Below are positions 24,826 through 32,449 of a DNA stretch of 64,000 nucleotides, piece after piece. Position 1 is the first letter of the stretch. Each line of letters opens with the position of its first letter. A program made the position numbers and the translations under genes. This DNA is from PALSA-1296 sp038210275 (GTDB taxonomy: Bacteria > Bacteroidota > Ignavibacteria > Palsa-1295), in the NCBI GenBank assembly GCA_038210275.1, contig JBBQWV010000003.1, positions 197,398 through 261,397 on the forward strand. Direction: 5' to 3'. The notes below the pieces were generated by a model. That model ran no database searches and was not told the DNA's origin. It saw only the letters and a list, made by a program, of their open reading frames with translations.

Positions 24826-25197
24826 TTACAACTTCTTCTTCTTAACAACACGCTTTGCCACCGTTTGTTTCTTCATCAGTGAAGGTGGCACATCGATCAC
24901 TAATCGAAGCAATGCTGCAGCAAGCGTCTTCCCTTGTGCATCTTGTTTTAAGCTCACTGTCCCGCCGCCACCTAAAGTATTGTGGAGAAGAAAGTTAAGC
25001 GCCCAAAGATTCGGAAGTTCAAAGCGCTCTACTTTTCCGTTGCAAATGCCTTTAAAATGCTTCTTAACAACAGCAGAGGTGACCTTCAATTTAATGATCG
25101 GATAAAATTTCTCCTCACGAGCAATCAATCCGACATTGGCTGCATCGCCTTTATCGCCCGAGCGGGCATGGCATATTTCGAGAAGTTGAACTTTCAT
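24826..25197 (-). CDS. AtuA C-terminal ferredoxin-fold domain protein
   Basis: 123 residues. The opening VQLLEICHARSGDKGDAANVGL is the hallmark of the small domain found at the C-terminus of AtuA-like (DUF1446) proteins, and PNLWALNFLLHNTLGGGG also fits. Here it is a separate gene whose ATG overlaps the TAA of the main AtuA-like gene (TAATG at 25195-25199), indicating translational coupling and probable complex formation with it. The last 15 residues are an unusual Lys/Arg/Val tail (KKQTVAKRVVKKKKL) not expected for the domain. Confidence 0.85.
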   Translation of the reverse strand: MKVQLLEICHARSGDKGDAANVGLIAREEKFYPIIKLKVTSAVVKKHFKGICNGKVERFELPNLWALNFLLHNTLGGGGTVSLKQDAQGKTLAAALLRLVIDVPPSLMKKQTVAKRVVKKKKL

Positions 25198-26573
25198 TAT
25201 TTTACTTCCTCCACTTTAACTTTTGGTGTTACTGCCGTTTTCTTCAAGAGAGCAGGCCAGTATGCCACAACATCGCTGGGCTTTGGACGTCCTCCGGCAA
25301 ATCCGGTAACGCTCGGTGGTCCTGTAAGAATCAACGGCGCAATGTTTTTTCCGAATTCCACGATAGAATTTTTATCTTGGCCTCGTACAGCAAATTTTAC
25401 GACGACCTCCTGAACCTCAGCATAATTGACTGGGGTAAGGGGTCCATGACAACTATCTATACCGAGAAACTCCGTTCGCATTTCTTCATATACACAGCCT
25501 GCTTTTTTTAAACGAGAGCGTAGGATCTTATCGGCAAGCTTTGCTTTCTCCATTGCATCTGGCCAAGTATAGGTAAGATTTCCTTGCGCTGAATATCCGT
25601 CGTTATAGGACATCGAGACCTTATAAAAATCAGTTGCAGGTTTTCCTTTTATCCCAAATACTTTCACCCTGTCTTTGCCGAGATCTTCCAAATGAATCGA
25701 AGTGAAATCAGCTACGCAGTCAGGAGTTATATACTCCTTCGGATCGCCGATCTCATAAAGCAATTGTTCAGCGACAGTTTGACGATTAACTAATCCACCT
25801 GTTTTCGGATGTTTTGTAATAATAAACTCTCCATTGGGATAAGCTTCAGCAATAGGAAAACCGATATTCGCAAAATCTTTAACGCTCTTCCAATCAGCAG
25901 AGAAATTTCCGCCTGAGCTTTGTGCACCGCACTCTAATATATGTCCGGCAACTGTTCCGGATGCAAGCTTATCCCAATCCTGTTCACTCCATCCGAATTC
26001 GTAGATCATCGGTGCAAGAGTTAATCCGGTGTCAGTAGTGCGACCGGTGATAACAATCTGAGCGCCTTGACGAAGCGCTTCGACAATGGGCATTGCTCCA
26101 AAATAAACATTGGCGCTTAATACTTTGTCACGAACCTCGGTAAGCGGCTCACCTGTCTCCATATTATTGAGCTTGTGACCAGCGGCAAGAAGAGGATCAA
26201 TTGTATCTAAAATATTATCACCCATCACTATACCGACGCGAATTGGAATTCCACGTTTTTTTGCAACAGCAAAGATCGCATCGCGGCAAGCTTCGGGATT
26301 CACTCCCCCGCCATTAGTAATTACTTTAATATTCTTTTCGACAATATCAGGAAGGATTGCATCGATCACATCAATGAGATCCTTCGCATATCCTGCCTTC
26401 GGATCACGAAGTTTTTGCTTTTGCATAATAGACATCGTGACCTCTGCAAGATAGTCCATCATCATATAATCAAGCGGTGAAGCTTTGCTTGCTAATTTTA
26501 CTTGATCGATCGGCGCAGAGGGTAGATCACCCCAAAATCCCTGTCCGGATGCAATACGAATTTTGTCTTTCAT
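25197..26573 (-). CDS. AtuA-like (DUF1446) protein, N-terminal domain
   Basis: 458 residues of the acyclic terpene utilisation A family. Recognisable phrases are RIASGQGFWGDLPSAPIDQV, DYLAEVTMSIMQKQK, GGGVNPEACRDAI, GRTTDTGLTLAPMIYEFGW, GHILECGAQSSGGNFSADWK and GFPIAEAYPNGEF. AtuA was found in the citronellol/geraniol pathway of Pseudomonas, but most homologues occur with acyl-CoA carboxylases and acyl-CoA metabolism and their biochemical role is not settled. First gene of an operon with the small AtuA domain and a lipoprotein. The orphan carboxyltransferase at 857-2515 is of the type often found with this family, though it is not adjacent. Confidence 0.88.
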   Translation of the reverse strand: MKDKIRIASGQGFWGDLPSAPIDQVKLASKASPLDYMMMDYLAEVTMSIMQKQKLRDPKAGYAKDLIDVIDAILPDIVEKNIKVITNGGGVNPEACRDAIFAVAKKRGIPIRVGIVMGDNILDTIDPLLAAGHKLNNMETGEPLTEVRDKVLSANVYFGAMPIVEALRQGAQIVITGRTTDTGLTLAPMIYEFGWSEQDWDKLASGTVAGHILECGAQSSGGNFSADWKSVKDFANIGFPIAEAYPNGEFIITKHPKTGGLVNRQTVAEQLLYEIGDPKEYITPDCVADFTSIHLEDLGKDRVKVFGIKGKPATDFYKVSMSYNDGYSAQGNLTYTWPDAMEKAKLADKILRSRLKKAGCVYEEMRTEFLGIDSCHGPLTPVNYAEVQEVVVKFAVRGQDKNSIVEFGKNIAPLILTGPPSVTGFAGGRPKPSDVVAYWPALLKKTAVTPKVKVEEVK

Positions 26574-26620
26574 TCAACACTAAAAAATTTATGTATGATA
26601 ATAACAAATGGACTGAGTGA

Positions 26621-27283
26621 TTAGGTCGCAGACTGTTTAGAATTTGTTCTTTTGAATCTATACAAAGGAACGGCTAATAACATCCCAATTATTGGAGCAA
26701 GAAGATATAAGAAAAGATACTCCGTATGACCGCTAATTATTGCAGGACCAATAGAGCGAGCAGGATTCATAGAGGCACCAGTGAGTGGTCCTGCCCAGTA
26801 AGCTAAAATGAAAACGACAAATCCAATAATGAGTGCGACGTAAAATCTGCTTTTGATTTGAAGGATTTCTGTCAGAGCAATCGAAGCCATAAGTGCAAAA
26901 GAAATAGCAATTTCTATTACTGCCGATATCCAAGGCGATTCCGTCGGAAGAGTAGAGCCAAGAGTTGCGTTCTTCGGGAAAATAAGATAGAGGACAATAC
27001 TTGCAATTGTTGCACCAACTATCTGAGCGGCTATATGTTCAATAGATTTCTTCGCAGAAAATTTTCCTGCAAGAACGAGGGAGAGAGTCACTGCGGGATT
27101 AAAATGACTTTCAGCAATTCGACCCGCACTTACGATAGAAATTGCAACAGCAATACCCCAGAGAATACAAACACCAAGATGCGTCAATCCTCCGGAAGAA
27201 GTCTCGTTATAAATAATTGCACCTGTTCCTACAAATACAATGAGAAACGTACCGAGAATTTCGGCAGCAATATATTTTTTCAT
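26621..27283 (-). CDS. Aquaglyceroporin (MIP family), probably arsenite-conducting AqpS-like
   Basis: 220 residues, six transmembrane helices and two NPA half-helices: HFNPAVTL (NPA 62-64) and GASMNPARSIGPA (NPA 173-175). Aligning by eye to AqpZ and GlpF, the selectivity filter is Trp42, Ala161, Ala170 and Arg176, with a small residue where water-only channels have His; this predicts a wide, glyceroporin-like pore. The start overlaps the arsC stop by 4 bases (27280-27283), so the two genes are coupled. In Sinorhizobium the pair AqpS-ArsC reduces arsenate and lets arsenite leave by diffusion; the same is inferred here. No ArsR or ArsB gene is adjacent. Confidence 0.88.
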   Translation of the reverse strand: MKKYIAAEILGTFLIVFVGTGAIIYNETSSGGLTHLGVCILWGIAVAISIVSAGRIAESHFNPAVTLSLVLAGKFSAKKSIEHIAAQIVGATIASIVLYLIFPKNATLGSTLPTESPWISAVIEIAISFALMASIALTEILQIKSRFYVALIIGFVVFILAYWAGPLTGASMNPARSIGPAIISGHTEYLFLYLLAPIIGMLLAVPLYRFKRTNSKQSAT

Positions 27284-27789
27284 GAAAACGAATAGGAAAG
27301 CTCTTCTCCTTTTTTAAGTGTTCCGATATGATGAACGGCATCATAGTATTCATGGTGCGGAGCATTCTCGGGAAGATCTAAGAAGAGCCTTATTCTGAAT
27401 TCGATCTCCATCGCAGTTTTCACAAAATACTCAAATTTTTGATCGTCAGTTCCTTCAAACCCCGCAGGATCGTCAAAGCCCCAATGAGCGTTCACTTTAT
27501 GCCCGGGCAGGATGGGGCAAGCTTCCTTTGCCTTGTCACATACAGTGATCACCAGATCCCAAGGCTCCCTCATATACTGCTCTAAGGACTTTGATGTGTG
27601 GTGGGAAATATCAATTCCCATTTCGTTCAAAACCTCAATAGCAATAGGATGAATATATCCAACGGGGTTCGATCCTGCACTATGGGCTTCGAACCGTTCA
27701 CCTGCAAGATGATTAAGTATGCCTTCTGCCATCTGCGATCTGCATGAATTTCCGGTGCAGAGAAAGAGTATTTTTGTTCTGGTAATCAT
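27280..27789 (-). CDS. arsC: Arsenate reductase, thioredoxin-coupled (low-molecular-weight phosphatase fold)
   Basis: 169 residues. The phosphate-loop motif CTGNSCR (Cys11 to Arg17) and the second redox pair Cys84 and Cys91 in VCDKAKEACP are those of the Bacillus/Staphylococcus-type arsenate reductase, which reduces arsenate to arsenite with electrons from thioredoxin. A C-terminal extension of about 30 residues past the usual 139 is present. It is the first gene of a two-gene unit with the aquaglyceroporin and is divergent from the PfkB gene. No regulator gene was found beside it. Confidence 0.92.
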   Translation of the reverse strand: MITRTKILFLCTGNSCRSQMAEGILNHLAGERFEAHSAGSNPVGYIHPIAIEVLNEMGIDISHHTSKSLEQYMREPWDLVITVCDKAKEACPILPGHKVNAHWGFDDPAGFEGTDDQKFEYFVKTAMEIEFRIRLFLDLPENAPHHEYYDAVHHIGTLKKGEELSYSFS

Positions 27790-27897
27790 TCCGTAACGAA
27801 AATTTAACGATAATTATGACACTTTAAGATTTTATCCTTATGTTAGGTTTCGATTCCATATTAAGTTTCTGTTAAATTTATACATTTTACTCAAATT

Positions 27898-28851
27898 GTG
27901 ACAAAACGCATCGGCATCATCGGACAACCCTGTATAGATGAGATTATTTCTCCCTCAGGCGAGATAACATCACAGGCATTGGGGGGAATTCTCTATTCTT
28001 ACGCGGCACTTGAACGGGCAGCAAGAGAGTCAAATGTTGACGTTGAGTTCTTCCCACTGACATGGACCTCTAGCGTTGATGAAGAAATTATCCTACCCTT
28101 CTATTCTCTTCTCAAGCATTTCAAGAACCTCTCCAAACTTTTTAAGACGGATTCACTGACGAACCGAGTAAGACTTGTTTATTTGGACGAGACACACCGT
28201 ACAGAGCATTGCCCTTTTATTTTACCGGAAATGACCCCTGAAGAGTTATCGTGGGTCGATCTGGCATCGCTTGACGGATTATTTATCAATATGATTTCGG
28301 GTTTTGATATATCACTCGATACCTTAAAGTGGATTCGTAGCCAAACGAAAGCTTATATTCATCTAGATGTTCATGCATTAGTGCTTGGTGAACTTTCACA
28401 CGATGAAAATTTTCCTCGAAGAATTAAAGGAGTCAAGGATTGGCGCGAATGGGTATCGAATGTTGATTCAATACAAATGAATGAGATCGAATCAGATTGG
28501 TTTGGAGAACCGGAGACTAATTCCGAGAAACAATTACTTGGAGAAATCCAAAAGTTATCGTTAAAGAACAGCTCGCCAAATTCTGTTATCATTACACGAG
28601 CTGAACGAGGCGCAACATCATTCGATTTTAGAAATGAAAAGATTTGGAATAAAGAACCAAGCCAAAAAGGAATACTGAATACTACAGGTTCCGGCGATGT
28701 CTTTGGCGCACTTTATACCCTAACGAAAACTCTGGGTACTTCCGAGCAAGAAGCTCTTTGGCACGCAGAGGCTTGGGCAGGATGGAATGCAGAACTTCAG
28801 AGTCTTGAGGAAATTCTCATTGCACCACTTTCGAAAGAAATCACTTCTTAG
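27898..28851 (+). CDS. PfkB-family carbohydrate/nucleoside kinase
   Basis: 317 residues from a GTG start (27898). The N-terminus RIGIIGQPCIDEI and the GG dipeptide at ALGGILYSY match the substrate-side pattern of ribokinase-like enzymes. The second signature NTTGSGDVFGALY (near residue 265) provides the catalytic Asp and anion hole. The long insert and weak first signature do not point to a known sugar. Substrate unknown. It is divergent from arsC, and its 3' end overlaps the convergent E1 alpha gene by 4 bases. Confidence 0.85.
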   Translation: MTKRIGIIGQPCIDEIISPSGEITSQALGGILYSYAALERAARESNVDVEFFPLTWTSSVDEEIILPFYSLLKHFKNLSKLFKTDSLTNRVRLVYLDETHRTEHCPFILPEMTPEELSWVDLASLDGLFINMISGFDISLDTLKWIRSQTKAYIHLDVHALVLGELSHDENFPRRIKGVKDWREWVSNVDSIQMNEIESDWFGEPETNSEKQLLGEIQKLSLKNSSPNSVIITRAERGATSFDFRNEKIWNKEPSQKGILNTTGSGDVFGALYTLTKTLGTSEQEALWHAEAWAGWNAELQSLEEILIAPLSKEITS

Positions 28852-29801
28852 CTTACAAACACATTCTTAAAAGCCTCATTCGGATTTGGAGCAGGCAAAG
28901 AATTTGCGTAGGCTACAGCTTCTTCTATTTCTGTCTTTGCATCACGCTCTATTTTTTCAATTTCATTTTTTGTCGCTCCACTTTTTAGGAGCAACGCAGA
29001 TATTTTCCTTACCGGGTCTTTCTTATCCCACTCAGTCAGAACTTCTTTCGGAACATACTCAAACGCATCATGCTCTGCATGACCGCGCATACGCATGGTC
29101 ACTGTCTCAATAATAGATGCTCCTTTACCATCACGTGCATGTTGAACAGCTTTCATCGTCGCTTCATAAACTGCTTCAATATCTGTTCCATCAACCGTTA
29201 CTCCCGGAATCCCGTATCCAATTGCTCTATCCGAAAATTTTGGATTATGAGTCTGATGCTCGACGGGAGTTGAATAGGCATAGTGATTATTCTCGATAAT
29301 GAGAATAAATGGTAGTTCGAGTGTTGAAGCCATCATTAGGCCTTCATGTACCTCCCCTACCGATGCTCCGCCATCGCCGATGTAATTGAGAACTACAAAT
29401 CCTGACTTCGACATTTTCTGTGCAAGTGCTGCACCGGCAGCAACAGGTACCATTGCGCCGAGATGCGAGACATTGCCATATATCTTTCTCTTTATATCAG
29501 CAAAATGTCCCGTGCCATCGGTGCCACGTGTCATCGCTCCTTCACGAAAGAGGAAATTTACTGCCATCTCTTTTGGTGTCAAACCGCGAACAAAATGAGC
29601 GCCATTATCACGGTGCATCGGGAAAATAATGTCTCCATCGCCAAGCGCCATTGCCGTTCCGACACTTGATGCTTCATTCCCAATTTGCGAATATACTCCG
29701 CCTACGATCTTAGATTGACGGTAAAGATTAATGAGCGCATGATCAAATTCACGCGCAAGGAGCATATTCTTATAAGCGAAAAGCAGTTGGTCTCGTGTCA
29801 T
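28848..29801 (-). CDS. Thiamine-pyrophosphate-dependent 2-oxoacid dehydrogenase E1, alpha subunit
   Basis: 317 residues. Contains the TPP-binding motif GDGGASVGEVHEGLMMA ending in ENNHYAYST, and the substrate-side segments GVYSQIGNEASSVG, FPMHRDNGAHFVRG and GTDGTGHFAD. The alpha subunit of the heterotetrameric E1 decarboxylates a 2-oxoacid and passes the acyl group to E2. The beta subunit gene is not adjacent, which is unusual; the E2 at 4589-6280 could be its partner. It could serve pyruvate, branched-chain oxoacids or acetoin. Divergent from prolyl aminopeptidase; the promoter of that gene overlaps its first codons. Confidence 0.93.
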   Translation of the reverse strand: MTRDQLLFAYKNMLLAREFDHALINLYRQSKIVGGVYSQIGNEASSVGTAMALGDGDIIFPMHRDNGAHFVRGLTPKEMAVNFLFREGAMTRGTDGTGHFADIKRKIYGNVSHLGAMVPVAAGAALAQKMSKSGFVVLNYIGDGGASVGEVHEGLMMASTLELPFILIIENNHYAYSTPVEHQTHNPKFSDRAIGYGIPGVTVDGTDIEAVYEATMKAVQHARDGKGASIIETVTMRMRGHAEHDAFEYVPKEVLTEWDKKDPVRKISALLLKSGATKNEIEKIERDAKTEIEEAVAYANSLPAPNPNEAFKNVFVS

Positions 29802-29816
29802 TTACTCGTAACTTTG
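29787..29816 (+). promoter_or_regulatory. Promoter of the prolyl aminopeptidase-HAD unit
   Basis: TTG (29787-29789), 19-base spacer, TAACTTTG (29809-29816): exact spacing and an exact TAnnTTTG box. It is about 40 bases upstream of the ATG at 29856 and lies partly inside the start of the divergent E1 alpha gene. Confidence 0.65.
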
Positions 29817-29855
29817 CATGAATAACAACAGCAACTCAATTTCAATCACTCAAAA

Positions 29856-30788
29856 ATGAAAGAACTCTACCCATCAATCGAACCATATAATCACGGCTTA
29901 TTACAGGTTTCGGATATTCATACGCTATATTATGAAGAAGTTGGTAATCCTAAAGGACAGCCTGCCGTTGTGCTCCACGGAGGACCCGGCGCCGGATGCT
30001 CGGCAGATATGCGTCGATTCTTCGATCCTAAACATTACAGGATCATTCTCTTCGATCAGCGTGCCTGCGGGAGGAGCACTCCGGCAGCAGTTTTAGAAGG
30101 TAACACCACTTGGGATATTGTCGAGGATATTGAGAAATTGCGTAATCATCTTGGAATCAAAAAGTGGTTAGTGTTTGGCGGCTCTTGGGGTTCAACGCTT
30201 GCTCTGAGTTATTCGCAGAAGTATCCGGATAAAGTTACTCATCTCATCTTGCGCGGAATTTTCCTCTCAAGGGATAAAGATAACGACTGGCTTTACGGAA
30301 TTGGAGCAAGTCAAATATTTCCCGAACAGTGGGCAGACTTTTCTTCAGGAGTTGTGCTCGAAAACTGCGAAAGCTACCCTCAAGCCTACTATAAACTTCT
30401 CACTTCAACTGATAAGAACAAACAGCTTGCAGCCGCTAAAAAATGGAGCAATTGGGAATGGTCAATCATAAAACTTGTAACAACAGATAAACCTACTGAC
30501 GATCAATTTGCTATAAATTTTGCTCGAATAGAGTGTCATTTTATTCTCAATCGCTGTTTTCTTGAAGAAGGGCAGCTACTGCGAGACGCTCATAAGATCG
30601 CCCATATTCCGATGACAATGGTACACGGTAGATACGACGTTGTCTGCGCTATGCAGAATGCGTTTGATCTCCATACTGCCCTTCCCGACGCCGAGTTAAT
30701 AGTTTGTCCTCGTTCAGGTCATTCACAATTTGAGGATGAGATAGCTTCGGCGCTTGTTGAGGCTACAAATAAATACAGGGATCAATAA
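29856..30788 (+). CDS. pip: Prolyl aminopeptidase (family S33)
   Basis: 310 residues of alpha/beta-hydrolase fold; removes N-terminal proline from peptides. Motifs: HGGPGAGCSADMRRFFDP (oxyanion strand), FDQRACGRSTP, the nucleophile elbow GGSWGSTLAL with Ser110, the acid Asp in HGRYDVVC and the catalytic His in SGHSQFE. Cytoplasmic, no signal peptide. Normal length (about 310-320). A good promoter stands upstream, and the GTG of the HAD gene follows the stop directly, so the two form a unit. Confidence 0.95.
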   Translation: MKELYPSIEPYNHGLLQVSDIHTLYYEEVGNPKGQPAVVLHGGPGAGCSADMRRFFDPKHYRIILFDQRACGRSTPAAVLEGNTTWDIVEDIEKLRNHLGIKKWLVFGGSWGSTLALSYSQKYPDKVTHLILRGIFLSRDKDNDWLYGIGASQIFPEQWADFSSGVVLENCESYPQAYYKLLTSTDKNKQLAAAKKWSNWEWSIIKLVTTDKPTDDQFAINFARIECHFILNRCFLEEGQLLRDAHKIAHIPMTMVHGRYDVVCAMQNAFDLHTALPDAELIVCPRSGHSQFEDEIASALVEATNKYRDQ

Positions 30789-31544
30789 GTGACGGCAAAA
30801 GTCAAAGTCGTATTCTTCGATCTCGATGACACGCTATACGACCACAGCTATCACGTTGAATCTGCAATTACTTCGCTCAGAGAGCAATTCCCTTTCTTAG
30901 GGGAATATTCCGTCTCTCACCTCAACGAAATAAGTCACAGACTTCTGGAAGAAGTCCATTCGCGTCTTTTGAAAGGCGAATTAACTCTCCATGAGTCCCG
31001 GCAGATTCGGTGGCAGAGGTTTCTGGAAGAATGCAAGTACGAAAGGAGCATGCAAGATGGGATGACTGTCGCCAGTATTTACTCGAAAGCTTATTATAAA
31101 GCGGAAAGAGTTGTTCCGGGGACGTTCGAACTTCTCAAATCTCTCAGCAAGGAATATGATATAGGCATCATCTCTAATAATTTATTAGATGAGCAACTTC
31201 AGAAAATTAAGTGCCTTGGAATTTCTGAATACATTGATACTTTTGCCATCAGTGAAGAAGTTGGAGTGGCAAAACCCCATGCAAAGATTTTTCAGGTTGC
31301 TTTAGATCGCGCAGGTGCAAATGCTGACGAGGCAGTGTTTATTGGCGATTCATGGACTAATGATATTCTTGGGGCTTTGGGAGTCGGCATACGCCCAATA
31401 TGGTTAAATCGCAATGGTAGCGTTTCAGAAGATCCATCTGTGGCTGAAATCGGGTCGCTTCAGGATATAGATTTGATTTTATCCTACATCCGCAATGAAA
31501 TACCTACACCACAAATCACAAGCCCTGATCCGACAAGAGTATAA
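30789..31544 (+). CDS. HAD-superfamily hydrolase
   Basis: 251 residues from a GTG that immediately follows the pip stop. All four HAD motifs are visible: DLDDT (Asp11, Asp13), SNN in GIISNNLLD, the Lys of GVAKPHAKIF, and GDSWTND. A helical cap lies between motifs I and II, as in the phosphoglycolate-phosphatase/YjjG-like (C1 cap) group. Likely a phosphatase of small phosphometabolites or nucleotides; specificity unknown. Its last 61 bases overlap the convergent EamA gene. Confidence 0.9.
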   Translation: MTAKVKVVFFDLDDTLYDHSYHVESAITSLREQFPFLGEYSVSHLNEISHRLLEEVHSRLLKGELTLHESRQIRWQRFLEECKYERSMQDGMTVASIYSKAYYKAERVVPGTFELLKSLSKEYDIGIISNNLLDEQLQKIKCLGISEYIDTFAISEEVGVAKPHAKIFQVALDRAGANADEAVFIGDSWTNDILGALGVGIRPIWLNRNGSVSEDPSVAEIGSLQDIDLILSYIRNEIPTPQITSPDPTRV

Positions 31545-32368
31545 TAGTCTAATCTTTCACCCAGTAATAGCCACCCCAATATGACAGCTATGACAGGTGT
31601 AATTATTGAAACATATGTCATCGTCACCGCAGAAGTCTCTTTGATAAGCCGGAAATAAATACCGAATGTCACGATAGTGCCCATGATGGCAAGGTAGCCT
31701 ATCGTCCAAAGTTGAGTAAAGTTTAATGATACGCTCTGCCAAGATTCGGTGAATAGTGCTATAATCCCTAAGATAATGCATCCGATACTTGTGGTAATCG
31801 CATTAAGCATTAAAGGAGCAACCGCTTGTGTTGAGCGTTTCGTTATCACTGTGCTGATCGCGCTGACTATTGGCGCAATAAGAAAAATCGCCATTACCCA
31901 AAGATGAGTGGAATCAACAAGAGAGAATTGAGGGTAAAAAATAACAGCAATACCTGCTATGCCAATAACAATTCCGAAAATTTTCCAAGATGATAGTTTT
32001 TGTGAAGCAAATACCCAATGGGAGATTACAGCTGTCCATAGTGGCATTGTCCCGAAAATAACTGCTCCAAGTCCGGACGGAATATATTTCGAAGACCAAT
32101 AGACTACGCCAAATGAGATTCCGTTGCTCAGTGCTCCAACAATGATGACAGAAATCCATTCATTTGTAGTTTGAGGAAGCGGGATTTTCTTGAAAAATAT
32201 ATAGCCCCATATCAAGACCGTTGCGAGCAGAAATCGCAGTGACGCGCCGGTAAAGGGTGGCAACGCAGCATTCGCTCCGATATGAATGACCAGCCAGGTA
32301 GAACCCCAGATGAGACATATCAGCGCATACAGAAGATAAAACCGAGTTTTTGAGTCGCGAGTGGTCAA
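31484..32368 (-). CDS. EamA/DMT-family transporter
   Basis: 294 residues, ten transmembrane helices in two EamA repeats. First repeat: YALICLIWGSTWLVIHIGAN and PPFTGASLRFLLATVLIWGY; second begins near VMAIFLIAPIVSAISTVITK and ends with PVIAVILGWLLLGERLDY. The family exports amino acids, nucleosides or other metabolites across the inner membrane, and the substrate is not predictable. It overlaps the HAD gene tail-to-tail by 61 bases. Divergent from the large membrane protein gene at 32450. Confidence 0.9.
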   Translation of the reverse strand: MTTRDSKTRFYLLYALICLIWGSTWLVIHIGANAALPPFTGASLRFLLATVLIWGYIFFKKIPLPQTTNEWISVIIVGALSNGISFGVVYWSSKYIPSGLGAVIFGTMPLWTAVISHWVFASQKLSSWKIFGIVIGIAGIAVIFYPQFSLVDSTHLWVMAIFLIAPIVSAISTVITKRSTQAVAPLMLNAITTSIGCIILGIIALFTESWQSVSLNFTQLWTIGYLAIMGTIVTFGIYFRLIKETSAVTMTYVSIITPVIAVILGWLLLGERLDYYTLVGSGLVICGVGISLRM

Positions 32369-32449
32369 ATGTTTATTGTGGTATTAATTCTTGACAAACC
32401 ATTCTTTTATCTAACTGTTCTGAAAATGTTATAGTTTTGCAAATCATTC

